A stretch of 64,000 nucleotides of DNA from Antedon mediterranea (lineage: Eukaryota; Echinodermata; Crinoidea; Comatulida; Antedonidae): positions 9,520,922-9,584,921 of the forward strand of contig NC_092678.1 of assembly GCF_964355755.1 (NCBI RefSeq). Direction: 5' to 3'. The stretch's first letter is position 1. Each line of letters opens with the position of its first letter. Positions 22,601 through 32,000 of the stretch are shown one piece after another. A program made the translations under genes and the position numbers. The notes under the pieces were generated by a model. That model saw only the letters and a list, made by a program, of their open reading frames with translations, made no database searches and was not told where the DNA came from.

Positions 22601-25328
22601 ACAGGAATACCAGATGCTAGTGCACCTGTTTGGTGGCCGATCATCTCCGAGTTGCGCCAACTTTGCGTTGAAGAAAACGATAAAGGACCATGGAAAGGAC
22701 TACGATCCAATAATCACGCAGATAGCAGATAGGCATTTTTATGTTGACGATCTTCTATATGCGACAGACGACGAACAGTGTGCTATTGATATAGCCATTC
22801 AAGTAAAACAGTTGCTGGCAAGAGGAGGCTTTAACCTCACGAAATGGGTTTCAAACTCGAGAAAACTAGTGAGCACGCTGAGAGATAAGGGAGATTCAAA
22901 CTCAGTTTCTTTATGTGGTGGAAACCAGCAACGTGCCTTGGGTGTTCGCTGGTTTGTCAGTGAAGATAGCTTGGGATATACCATATCTCCAACAACAAAG
23001 CCTGCGACTCGAAGGGGTATACTGTCAGTTGTTTCGTCTGTATTTGACCCGTTAGGGCTGGTATCACCGTTTATCCTCAAGGCAAAGTTATTAATGCAGG
23101 AGCTCTGTCGACTTGGTTATGATTGGGATTCAACAATCTCAATTGAATATGAGACTAGATGGCAACAGTGGCTTTTTGATCTGAAGAAGTTGGAGACTAT
23201 TCGAATTCGACGATGCTACAAATCTGCAGAGTTTGGGACCGTAGTGCGTCGTGAACTGCATAGCTTTGGAGATGCATCATCCACAAGTTACGGAGCAGCA
23301 TCATATCTCTACCAGAAGGATGAATCTGGAAACGTAAACCGCACCCTTGTTGCAGCAAAGTCCAGATTGGCTCCTCTTAAAGCTCAAACAATTCCCAGAC
23401 TGGAGTTGCAGGCTGCACTGTTAGCAGCACGCTTGGACACAATGATAAGAGAAGAGCTTAAGGAAATTAAAATTGACCAGTCCGTGTGTTGGACCGACAG
23501 CACGTGTGTGCTCAGATATCTGAGCAACGATGAAACCAGGTTCAAAACATACGTGGGAAATCGAGTTTCGGCAATCCTTAGTAGGACAAACAAGGACCAA
23601 TGGAGGTTTGTGAATTCAGCTGAAAATCCGGCCGACCTAGCTTCCCGTGGGATGACGGCAGAGGAAATGATGACGAGTGAAATGTGGTATTGCGGTCCAA
23701 AATTCCTCACACAAAATGATTCCAAGTGGCCAGAGATGCCAGACGATCTCGCCCTCAGAATGAATGACCCCGAAGTGAAGGGCGTAACAGCGTTAGTTGT
23801 GGCCGAAATCAACACCACTCTGGATGAAATAACTTCACAGTTTTCAAGTTGGAAGACACTGTCAAGAGTTACTGGCTGGGTGCTACGATTCACGAATAAC
23901 TTAAAGAATGTTAAACACAAGAAAACGACAGTACAGAAGAGGACAAGCAATCAAGTTGTGGAACCTCTCTCAGTGGATGAACTGAAGGAAGCAGAACTGG
24001 TACTCATCAGACGTGCCCAGAAGCGTTCGTATCCTGAGGAATTCAGAAGCTTAGAGACAGGCAAGACAATAAAGTCAACTAGTCCACTAATTAGGTTGGA
24101 CCCGAAATTAGAAAATGGTGTATTGAAGGTTGGAGGTCGACTGAGTATGGCCGATGTTAGTGGAGATCTGAAACATCAGATTATACTACCAAGGTCCAGT
24201 GATCTGACTATACTCATCTTAAGACACTACCACAACTGTACTGGGCACTCGGGCGTCAATCATGTCCTATCTGAGCTGAGGCAAATCTACTGGCCAGTAG
24301 GAGGACGAACAATGATCAAAGGGATCAGTAGGAAATGCGTTCAATGCAGAAGAAGAAATGCTCCAACAGCACATCAAAAAATGGCTGATCTGCCAGCCGA
24401 GAGAGTTACACCAGCGCACCCGCCTTTTACCTTTGTGGGGATTGATTGCTTTGGACCATTTAAGGTTAAAAATGCTAGATCAGTGCTGAAAAGATATGGA
24501 GTGATTTTTACCTGCTTATCAATCAGAGCAGTGCATCTGGAGGTCGCGTCATCATTGGACACAAACTCATTCTTAAATGCTTATCGACGTTTCGTTGCTA
24601 GGAGAGGCGTACCAAAGCATATCCGGTCTGACAATGGAGGAAATTTTATTATGGGGCAAAAGGAGCTTCGATCGGCCATTAATGATTGGAATCAAGGACA
24701 GATACACCAATACCTCTCGCAGAATCACGTGGAATGGAAATTCAATCCTCCGGCAGCTTCCCATCAAGGTGGGGTTTGGGAAAGATGCATTCGCACAGTA
24801 CGCAAGGTGCTCAGCTCGCTGATGGAAGAACAAACAATCAACGATGAAACATTGCAGATGCTGTTCTGTGAAGTCGAAACGATAGTGAATGGGAGACCAA
24901 TAACAAAGGTGTCAGATGATCCAAAAGACAATGAGGCATTAACACCGAATCATCTTTTACTATTGCGAGCAGGTCCCAGCCTTCCACCAGGACGATTTGT
25001 TGCAGACGATTGCTACGTGAGAAGGCGCTGGCGCCAAACTCAGTATCTCGCAGATGTTTTCTGGCGTCGCTGGCTCCGGGAATATTTGCCTGCACTTCAA
25101 GAGCGACAGAAATGGTGTAAAAAACAGCAGAATGTTGCGATTGGCGACATTGTTTTGGTTCATGACCCATCGGGTCCACGATGCTCGTGGCCGCTTGCTC
25201 AAGTGATAGAGGTGCTCCAGAATGATTCAGATGGAATGGTGCGTTCTGTGAGATTGAAAACGTCGGTTGGAACTCTAGTAAGACCAATCACTAAGATCAT
25301 ACTTCTAGAAGTCAACGGAAATGATTAG
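19671..25328 (+). CDS. BEL/Pao Gag-Pol polyprotein, 1885 residues
   Basis: One uninterrupted frame encodes the proteins for capsid assembly, maturation, reverse transcription and integration of the element. Order: a charged coiled-coil-like segment (about 130-215), a DUF1759-like gag region (about 270-430), and zinc knuckles starting at C485 (CHYCQEQHW) and C518 (CWNCFNKGH). Next comes an aspartic protease with D620 in DNGS, then reverse transcriptase with D945 (CADIEKMFYQ) and YVDD at 1024-1027. RNase H follows with D1201, E1245 and D1276. The integrase has an H2C2 finger (H1519..C1556, C1559) and the triad D1592, D1654, E1704. A DUF5641-like C-terminal domain follows. The length and single-frame gag-pol are typical of BEL/Pao. 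The ATG at 19671 is the first in frame, 26 nt after the LTR. All catalytic residues seen are intact, so the copy may be active. Confidence 0.97.
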   Translation: MALSDERERKSTIKGQEYATEMKYKALGIAWKNLQRSSEELRNYMNENPPVTEARLRYTKWMTSYEAFILANDQYCNTLNEDALQDHDNDWFCEKTVYAENRKSEAEKWFLSKEVVQPVAGKAKTSKSRSSMRSVARRQEELKRLEELKKQSRILKEKQESEKKVKLLEIELEQEKERNALDKEMARSEARQEMLEELEAEEISLSQDLEEEEASSLSGPSSGDDQSSVKQTARIPSVAVSPKVNKVKQPAAEKPEKRVNDAIVEMRKPKLEIKKFNGNCMDFNKFMRQFKTRIESGCTNDDRMAYLEQFTTGEAQQIVIGYSYLEAEVGYPAAMKELKRRYGDPEVIANSYVKRLLSWAPIKANDPKALDEFSVFLMECKAATLCVGSLGVLEFSENIRMTMEKLPQYLHDRWRNVVEVHRNQQRPIRFSDIVDFTQKEAKKLNDPVYGKTPVSRETTELQKNKRSNTTFSVQSSDTAKPKMSCHYCQEQHWLSRCPGFKAKSVDGRRKFVREKKLCWNCFNKGHFASSCPKPSFCKMCAEKHSSFLHPVSPPKGEHTTTQPAENQKAAPPETQAHSLPATSTSLAVAGSYQRIGLSVVPVQVKAEGGKSIISTYAFLDNGSNITFCTEALAQKLGVKGKGVDLNLMTMDGQSVTKSTTISLSVANLDGSSQVKIPRVYTRQSIPVSTNTIASQAEVDRWPHLQGIYIPSITAEIELLIGQDVPEVHQPYEVRAMQNGGPYATRTLFGWVVNGPLSSWQENKICGFVGNLDEQFRKFCSIEFNDLESDQVTMSQSDIQALTSMEESVTYKDGHYHVAMPWKAPPSTLPNNRVLAERRLKTLQARLERSNDTHSKYTEFMETLVDKGYSRKVSEVIDGSIPKWYLPHHPVLHPQKPGKLRVVFDCSAKFHGVCLNDKLNQGPDLTNSLVGVLMRFRSSPVAFCADIEKMFYQVKVKEQDSDFLRYLWWEMGDLKKAPQEYQMLVHLFGGRSSPSCANFALKKTIKDHGKDYDPIITQIADRHFYVDDLLYATDDEQCAIDIAIQVKQLLARGGFNLTKWVSNSRKLVSTLRDKGDSNSVSLCGGNQQRALGVRWFVSEDSLGYTISPTTKPATRRGILSVVSSVFDPLGLVSPFILKAKLLMQELCRLGYDWDSTISIEYETRWQQWLFDLKKLETIRIRRCYKSAEFGTVVRRELHSFGDASSTSYGAASYLYQKDESGNVNRTLVAAKSRLAPLKAQTIPRLELQAALLAARLDTMIREELKEIKIDQSVCWTDSTCVLRYLSNDETRFKTYVGNRVSAILSRTNKDQWRFVNSAENPADLASRGMTAEEMMTSEMWYCGPKFLTQNDSKWPEMPDDLALRMNDPEVKGVTALVVAEINTTLDEITSQFSSWKTLSRVTGWVLRFTNNLKNVKHKKTTVQKRTSNQVVEPLSVDELKEAELVLIRRAQKRSYPEEFRSLETGKTIKSTSPLIRLDPKLENGVLKVGGRLSMADVSGDLKHQIILPRSSDLTILILRHYHNCTGHSGVNHVLSELRQIYWPVGGRTMIKGISRKCVQCRRRNAPTAHQKMADLPAERVTPAHPPFTFVGIDCFGPFKVKNARSVLKRYGVIFTCLSIRAVHLEVASSLDTNSFLNAYRRFVARRGVPKHIRSDNGGNFIMGQKELRSAINDWNQGQIHQYLSQNHVEWKFNPPAASHQGGVWERCIRTVRKVLSSLMEEQTINDETLQMLFCEVETIVNGRPITKVSDDPKDNEALTPNHLLLLRAGPSLPPGRFVADDCYVRRRWRQTQYLADVFWRRWLREYLPALQERQKWCKKQQNVAIGDIVLVHDPSGPRCSWPLAQVIEVLQNDSDGMVRSVRLKTSVGTLVRPITKIILLEVNGND

Positions 25329-25479
25329 ACATGCACATTGTGCGATGTTTGCCAGTGATATATTTGGATTTGGCTTATGTGAACTTTATAAGAGACTTAT
25401 TACCTTTATTGTTTGTCGTTACCCGTAACATATGTATATATAGTAAAGGCTCGATTTAATCGCCTTTAAGGGGCCGGGA
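25329..25479 (+). promoter_or_regulatory. 3' untranslated region and polypurine tract of the BEL/Pao element
   Basis: A short noncoding tail ends in AAGGGGCCGGGA (25468-25479) directly before the 3' LTR. This is the expected position of the plus-strand primer, although two C residues interrupt the purines. Confidence 0.75.
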
Positions 25480-25820
25480 TGTTACGGCTCATTTTTAGTT
25501 TAGCGCCCTCTATAATTAAAGGTTGTCTAATATGTCCGCTCACAAAGATAATGTGTTCTATGCGTAGGTCTATCTAGAAGAGACACAAACTTGAAACCAT
25601 CATCATCATCATCATTATCATCGTCAGTAAAGTCAGTCTTTATTCAATAGCTGATCATCATCAGCGTCATTATCGTGATCTTCATCACATCGGCAAGTTG
25701 CCATGGCCATCGCCATTGAGAGTTGAATAAAGTGTTTAAATTGATGCGTTACAAGTTGTCTGAGATTGTTTATTTGATTGTTCAAGTGAAAACCTACGCC
25801 CAACAGTAGAGGCTGTTACA
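25480..25820 (+). repeat. 3' LTR of the BEL/Pao element
   Basis: 341 bp, same ends as the 5' LTR, one visible substitution. AATAAA lies at 25726-25731. Confidence 0.95.
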
Positions 25821-25822
25821 CT

Positions 25823-25995
25823 CCCTACCATCCACAAACCGAGGAATTAGTGGAAAGCTTTAATGGCACCCTTAAGTGTATGGTTTGTTCAGGATGATCC
25901 CCGGGAATGGAATAAATTGCTTCCGTACCTATTATTTGCTTATAGGTAGATACCGCAGGAGTCTACTGGGTTCTCCCCACATGATACGTCCACCT
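25823..25995 (+). pseudogene. Ty3/gypsy integrase fragment, copy 1
   Basis: Translation gives PYHPQTEELVESFNGTLK, then in another frame DDPREWNKLLPYLLFAYR and IPQESTGFSP. This is the conserved C-terminal part of a Ty3/gypsy integrase core, including the region around the catalytic Glu. A frameshift follows the first piece, and a TAG stop after FAYR is GAG in copy 2. The BEL element inserted at the first codon of this remnant. It is dead on its own. Confidence 0.85.
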
Positions 25996-26019
25996 AGGGA
26001 TAGTATGACTGATAACCAC

Positions 26020-27021
26020 ATCATGGAGGAAATAAAGTTCATCAGTTTTTATATGAGAAAACAAATTTGTTATCCTTACTCTGTAGAGATAGTCAACTGA
26101 AGGCAAACAGACACAAGTGATTCTGCTAACTTTTCTAATCAGACGATCTATTAATTCTTTATCTTTGTTAAAAGCAATTTCTCCCCATCCCGTTAAGCAA
26201 TAACTCCAAACCCCACAAACAACTGACGTATAAAAGATATTGATGGTTTTGTTACTCACATTAAAAGCATTTACATACGAGTATTTAATTTCTTACTAAT
26301 ATATTCTAAATATTCAGAAAAATTTAATCTATCTCTACATGATTACCATCAATAATGAATGAATAATATCAGTAGATGCCCTAAATTTATTACGAAAATC
26401 TATTACCATTTCTTTGGTCTTAGAATAGCAGTATTAAGTTTAAGATGGTTTTTATTACAAAAACCTTACAAACCGGTCAATTTCAGCTTTATAATAACCA
26501 TAGTTGTCATGTTTGACCCAGGATGGCTGTGTCATCAGCTAATTTGATAACAGGACAATCTGGGTGATCGGACTTAAAGTCTGAAGTGAACACAGTGAAT
26601 AGGAAAGGGGCTAAAACTGTGCCCTGTGGGGAACCTGTGTTACTAAACAATAATTTCATATTTAACTTCGCTGTTCAGTTTAATATATTGATATCTATGT
26701 GTCAACAAAATTAAGTACAAGGCCATTCAACTTATTAGGTACGTTGGCATTTATCAAATTATTTGTCAACAGATGAAGGCCGATGATAGATCAAAATACA
26801 TTATTCTGACACTGTGTTGGTGTTTGTACCCTCTAAATGAGAATAATGTATAACGTTCGTGTAATATTGATCCATTGCGATTGATTATTGCGATTAAAAT
26901 CATCATTTATTATAATATAAGCATCAGCGTATTTGGCTTCAATATCTAAGATAACATCATTTATTTCACAAAGGACCTCTTTTCCAAGATTAGTGTGCGG
27001 AATGTAGATGGAAATGTTCAT
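26020..27021 (-). pseudogene. CR1/L2-like LINE remnant: endonuclease start joined to reverse transcriptase, copy 1
   Basis: On the minus strand 27021-26833 encodes an endonuclease-domain piece (VLCEINDVILDIEAKYADAY followed by a DFNR motif). It is directly followed by reverse transcriptase without the expected intervening several hundred residues: YFDLSSAF (about 26800), TGSPQGTVLAPFLF and LADDTAILG (near 26540-26650), MVIDFRNKF (near 26400). A C-terminal segment with SYCLTGWG and LIRKVSRIT follows to about 26020. Several stops and frame changes break it. The missing middle, the linker and first part of the reverse transcriptase, appears inverted at 28520-29035. Confidence 0.8.
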
Positions 27022-27029
27022 AATAACTG

Positions 27030-27264
27030 AAAATTCGCATGGAAAAACTACTGTAATAAAGCATGACGTACACCCAGTTAGACAAAAAGCTTATCCAATT
27101 CATCAGGCTAAGTTAGGCAAAGTAAAAGAAGAGTCTCACTGTCCAAAACGGGACGGTACAGCTCGCTTTAACATGAATTACAAAAAAATGCATATCCAAT
27201 GCCACGGATAAATGAAATAATAGGCAGGGTTGGTACTACTAAATTTATAACGAAATTAGATTGA
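27030..27264 (+). pseudogene. Ty3/gypsy reverse-transcriptase fragment, copy 1
   Basis: The frame reads HGKTTVIKHDV, PVRQKAYPI, DGTARFNMNYKKM, then after a one-base shift YPMPRINEIIGRVG and TKFITKLD. This is the N-terminal part of a gypsy reverse transcriptase. It lies downstream of the integrase fragment in the same orientation, the reverse of the normal RT-IN order, so the debris is rearranged or comes from two insertions. Confidence 0.8.
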
Positions 27265-27364
27265 TGTAGAAGGTTCCTAACTGAACGGTCAAAACCATAT
27301 ACAGCTTTTTCAACACCAATGGTTTTGTAACAATTTAAGTGTTAGGCCAAGAGTCTGGACATAC

Positions 27365-28519
27365 CCTAAATAACCACAGTACATATGTTGTTTAAATCAG
27401 TTCAACAATTCTGATTAAACCATGACACATGTTTTGTTTAAATCAGGTCAGCAATTACTGATTAAACTATGACACATGTTTTGTTTAAATCAACTAAGCA
27501 ACTAATGTCTAAAAAACCACACATGATTTGTTTAAACATGGAGTAAATATAACTCTATGGTTTAAATCAGTTCAACAATTACTGATTAAACCAGGACACA
27601 TGTTTTGTTTAAATCAACTAAGCAAACTGATTAAACCACCACACATGTTTTGTTTAAATCAGGTCAACAATTACTGATTAAACCATGACATATGTTTTGT
27701 TTAAATCAGGTCAACAATTACTTATCCATGACACATGTTTTGTTTAAATCAACTAAGCAACTAATGTCTAAAAAACCACACATGTTTTGTTTAAACATGG
27801 AGTAAATATAACTCTATGGTTTAAATCAGTTCAACAATTACTGATTAAACCAGGACACATGTTTTGTTTAAATCAACTAAGCAAACTGATTAAACCACCA
27901 CACATGTTTTGTTTAAATCAGGTCAACAATTACTGATTAAACCATGACATATGTTTTGTTTAAATCAGGTCAACAATTACTTATCCATGACACATGTTTT
28001 GTTTAAATCAACTAAGCAACTAATGTCTAAAAAACCACACATGTTTTGTTTAAACATGGAGTAAATATAACTCCATGGTTTAAATCAGTTCAACAATTAC
28101 TGATTAAACCATGACACATGTTTTGTTTAAATCAACTAAGCAAACTGATTAAACCACAACACATGTTTTGTTTAAATCAGGTCAACAATTAATGATTAAA
28201 CCATGACATATGTTTTGTTTAAATCAGGTCAACAATTACTGATTAAACCATGACACATGTTTTGTTTAAATCAGTTCAACACTTACTTATTAAACCATGA
28301 CACATGTTTTGTTTAAATCAACTAAGCAACTAATGTCTAAAAAACCACACATGTTTTGTTTAAACATGGAGTAAATATAACTCCATGGTTTAAATCAGTT
28401 ATACAATTACTGATTAAATCATGACACATGTTTTGTTTAAATCAACTAAGCAACTAATATCTAAAAAACCACACACGTTTTGTTTAAACATGGAGTAAAT
28501 ATAACTCCATGGTTTAAAT
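27365..28519. repeat. Satellite C: GTTTAAATCA-type minisatellite, copy 1
   Basis: Units of about 47-60 bp combine ACATGTTTTGTTTAAATC, AACTAAGCAACTAATGTC, AACAATTACTGATTAAACC and TGGAGTAAATATAACTC. A higher-order repeat of 259 bp is visible (CAGGACACATG at 27592 and 27851). Each unit has a dyad of GTTTAAATCAG and CTGATTAAAC. Copy 2 (61591-62610) is about 130 bp shorter, having one unit group fewer. Confidence 0.9.
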
Positions 28520-29035
28520 GGTGATTTGTTTATGAAAAGTAAAAAACAAAAAGTAATACTACTAAAACATGGGGGAATTATAAATAGTATTCTTAAAGGC
28601 AAAAGTCAGACTGTTCATGAAATTATTCCAGATAAACTTAAAGAATCATTAAATGATGTTAATATTGAATGTAATTCCAATGAACAAAAAGCCGACTTGT
28701 TTAATGATTATTTTGTAAATATCGGCAGAAATTAGCAAGCAAGATTGATTGTTCTCAAAAAAGTTCCAATGATTATTTGAAAAATTCAATTAGTTCCTCT
28801 TTTATTTTGGAAACCTGTTTTAGAATTTAAAGAATTATTAAGAAATATAGATATAAAAAAGTCCACTTGACATGACCAGTTATCTGCTAGATTAATTAAG
28901 GATTCATCTATTGTTATTGCAAAGCCATTAAAATATATTATTAACTTATAACTTGTCACAGGTGTTTTTCATGATGACTTGAAGGTGGCACAAGTGACTC
29001 CAATTTTTAAAAAGGGTTATAAGGATATCCTTGGA
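28520..29035 (+). pseudogene. LINE fragment: endonuclease-RT linker and start of reverse transcriptase, copy 1
   Basis: Plus-strand translation gives LFNDYFVNIG, then FKELLRNIDIKKST, and later VAQVTPIFKKGYKD followed by ILGNY. This is the segment that sits between endonuclease and the catalytic reverse-transcriptase motifs in CR1/L2-type LINEs. Stops interrupt it, and it is cut off by satellite B. It fits the piece missing from the minus-strand LINE at 26020-27021, implying an internal inversion. Confidence 0.75.
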
Positions 29036-32000
29036 AATTATCTAAACTGTTACTGACTACATTTTGACTATACAGTCCATTGATTATTCTACTATGTATT
29101 TGCAGTTTAAATTCTCTAAACTGTTACTGAATAATCAACTGTCTTTTGACTAGACAATTCACTTATTATTCTACTATGTATTTGCAGTTTAAATTCTCTA
29201 AACTGTTACTGACTAATCAACTACTTTTGACTAGACAATTCACTGATTATTCTACTATGTATTTGCAGTTTAAATTATCTAAACTGTTACTGAATAATCA
29301 ACTGTCTTTTGACTAAACAATTCACTGATTATTCTACTATGTATTTACAGTTTAAATTCTCTAAACTGTTACTGAATAATCAACTGTCTTTTGACTAAAC
29401 AATTCACTGATTATTCTACTATGTATTTACAGTTTAAATTCTCTAAACTGTTACTGAATAATAAACGGTCTTTTGACTAAACAATTCACTGATTATTCTA
29501 CTATGTATTTACAGTTTAAATTCTCTAAACTGTTACTGATTAATCAACTACATTTTGACTAGACAATTCACTGATTATTCTACTATGTATTTGGATTTTA
29601 AATTCTCTAAACTGTTACTGACTAATCAACTGTCTTTTGACTAAACAATTCACTGATTATTCTACTATGTATTTGCAGTTTAAATTCTCTAAACTGTTAC
29701 TGAATAATCAACTGTCTTTTGACTAAACAATTCACTGATTATTCTACTATGTATTTGAAGTTTAAATTATCTAAACTGTTACTGACTAATCAACTACTTT
29801 TGACTAGACAATTCACTGATTATTCTACTATGTATTTGCAGTTTAAATTCTCTAAACTGTTACTGACTAATCAACTACATTTCGACTAGACAATTCACTG
29901 ATTATTCTACTATGTATTTGCAGTTTAAATTCTCTAAACTGTTACTGAATAATAAACGGTCTTTTGACTAAACAATTCACTGATTATTCTACTATGTATT
30001 TGCAGTTTAAATTATCTAAACTGTTACTGAATAATCAACTACATTTTGACTAGACAATTCACTGATTATTCTACTATGTATTTGCAGTTTAAATTCTCTA
30101 AACTGTTACTGACTAATCAACTACATTTTGACTAGACAATTCACTGATTATTCTACTATGTATTTGCAGTTTAAATTCTCTAAACTGTTACTGAATAATC
30201 AACTGTATTTTGACTAGACAATTCATTGATTATTCTACTATTTACACATAGTTTAAATTCTCTAAACTGTTACTGAATAATCAACTGTATTTTGACTAAA
30301 CAATTCATTGATTATTCTACTATTTACACACAGTTTAAATTCTCTAAACTGTTACTGACTAATCAACTGTCTTTTGACTAAACAATTCACTGATTATTCT
30401 ACTATGTATTTGCAGTTTAAATTATCTAAACTGTTACTGAATAATAAACGGTCTTTTGACTAGACAATTCACTGATTATTCTACTATTTACACACAGTTT
30501 AAATTCCCTAAACTGTTACTGACTAATAAACTGTCTTTTGACTAAACAATTCACTGATTATTCTACTATGTATTTGCAGTTTAAATTATCTAAACTGTTA
30601 CTGAATAATAAACGGTCTTTTGACTAGACAATTCACTGATTATTCTACTATTTACACACAGTTTAAATTCCCTAAACTGTTACTGACTAATCAACTGTCT
30701 TTTGACTAAACAATTCACTGATTATTCTACTATGTATTTGCAGTTTAAATTATCTAAACTGTTACTGAATAATAAACGGTCTTTTGACTAGACAATTCAC
30801 TGATTATTCTACTATTTACACACAGTTTAAATTCCCTAAACTGTTACTGACTAATCAACTGTCTTTTGACTAAACAATTCACTGATTATTCTACTATGTA
30901 TTTGCAGTTTAAATTATCTAAACTGTTACTGAATAATCAACTGTATTTTGACTAAACAATTCACTGATTATTCTACTATGTATTTGCAGTTTAAATTCTA
31001 TAAACTGTTACTGAATAATAAACGGTCTTTTGACTAAACAATTCACTGATTATTCTACTATGTATTTACAGTTTAAATTCTCTAAACTGTTACTGAATAA
31101 TCAACTGTCTTTTGACTAGACAATTCACTGATTATTCTACTATTTACACACAGTTTAAATTCCCTAAACTGTTACTGACTAATCAACTGTCTTTTGACTA
31201 GACAATTCACTGATTATTCTACTATGTATTTGCAGTTTAAATTATCTAAACTGTTACTGACTAATCAACTACATTTTGACCAGACAATTCACTGATTATT
31301 CTACTATGTATTTGCAGTTTAAATTATCTAAACTGTTACTGAATAATCAACTGTCTTTTGACTAGACAATTCACTGATTATTCTATGTGTTTGCAGTTTA
31401 AATTCTCTAAACTGTTACTGAATAATCAACTGTCTTTTGACTAAAAAATTCACTGATTATTCTACTATGTATTTGCAGTTTAAATTCTCTAAACTGTTAC
31501 TGAATAATCAACTGTCTTTTGACTAAAAAATTCACTGATTATTCTACTATGTATTTGCAGTTTAAATTCTCTAAACTGTTACTGAATAATCAACTGTCTT
31601 TTGACTAAAAAATTCACTGATTATTCTACTATGTATTTGCAGTTTAAATTCTCTAAACTGTTACTGAATAATCAACTGTATTTTGACTAGACAATTCATT
31701 GATTATTCTACTATTTACACATAGTTTAAATTCTCTAAACTGTTACTGAATAATCAACTGTATTTTGACTAAACAATTCATTGATTATTCTACTATTTAC
31801 ACACAGTTTAAATTCTCTAAACTGTTACTGACTAATCAACTGTCTTTTGACTAAACAATTCACTGATTATTCTACTATGTATTTGCAGTTTAAATTATCT
31901 AAACTGTTACTGAATAATAAACGGTCTTTTGACTAGACAATTCACTGATTATTCTACTATTTACACACAGTTTAAATTCCCTAAACTGTTACTGACTAAT

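Larger units (their letters stand above)
19304..25820 (+). mobile_element. Intact BEL/Pao LTR retrotransposon
   Basis: This is a complete 6,517-bp element: 341-bp LTRs starting TGTTAC and ending GTTACA, a 5-bp CTCCC target duplication, one long Gag-Pol frame, and a purine-rich tract abutting the 3' LTR. The two LTRs differ at one visible position (CATCATCAG at 19443-19451 versus CATCGTCAG at 25619-25627), so insertion was recent. Domain order protease, reverse transcriptase, RNase H, integrase with gag-like DUF1759 and C-terminal DUF5641 is diagnostic of BEL/Pao. No env-like frame is present. The empty site in copy 2 of block D shows that it inserted after that duplication, or in one haplotype only. 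Confidence 0.97.
25821..29035. repeat. Block D copy 1, right part (duplicate of 60069-63126)
   Basis: This continues the segmental duplicate after the BEL insertion: gypsy integrase fragment, LINE fragments, gypsy reverse-transcriptase fragment, satellite C, and a second LINE fragment running into satellite B. Copy 1 has a longer satellite C and a short extra segment near 26005-26030. Confidence 0.9.

Noticed and set aside
23384-25287. Antisense open frames across the BEL polyprotein
   Set aside because: Shadows of a strongly supported coding frame with no motifs of their own.
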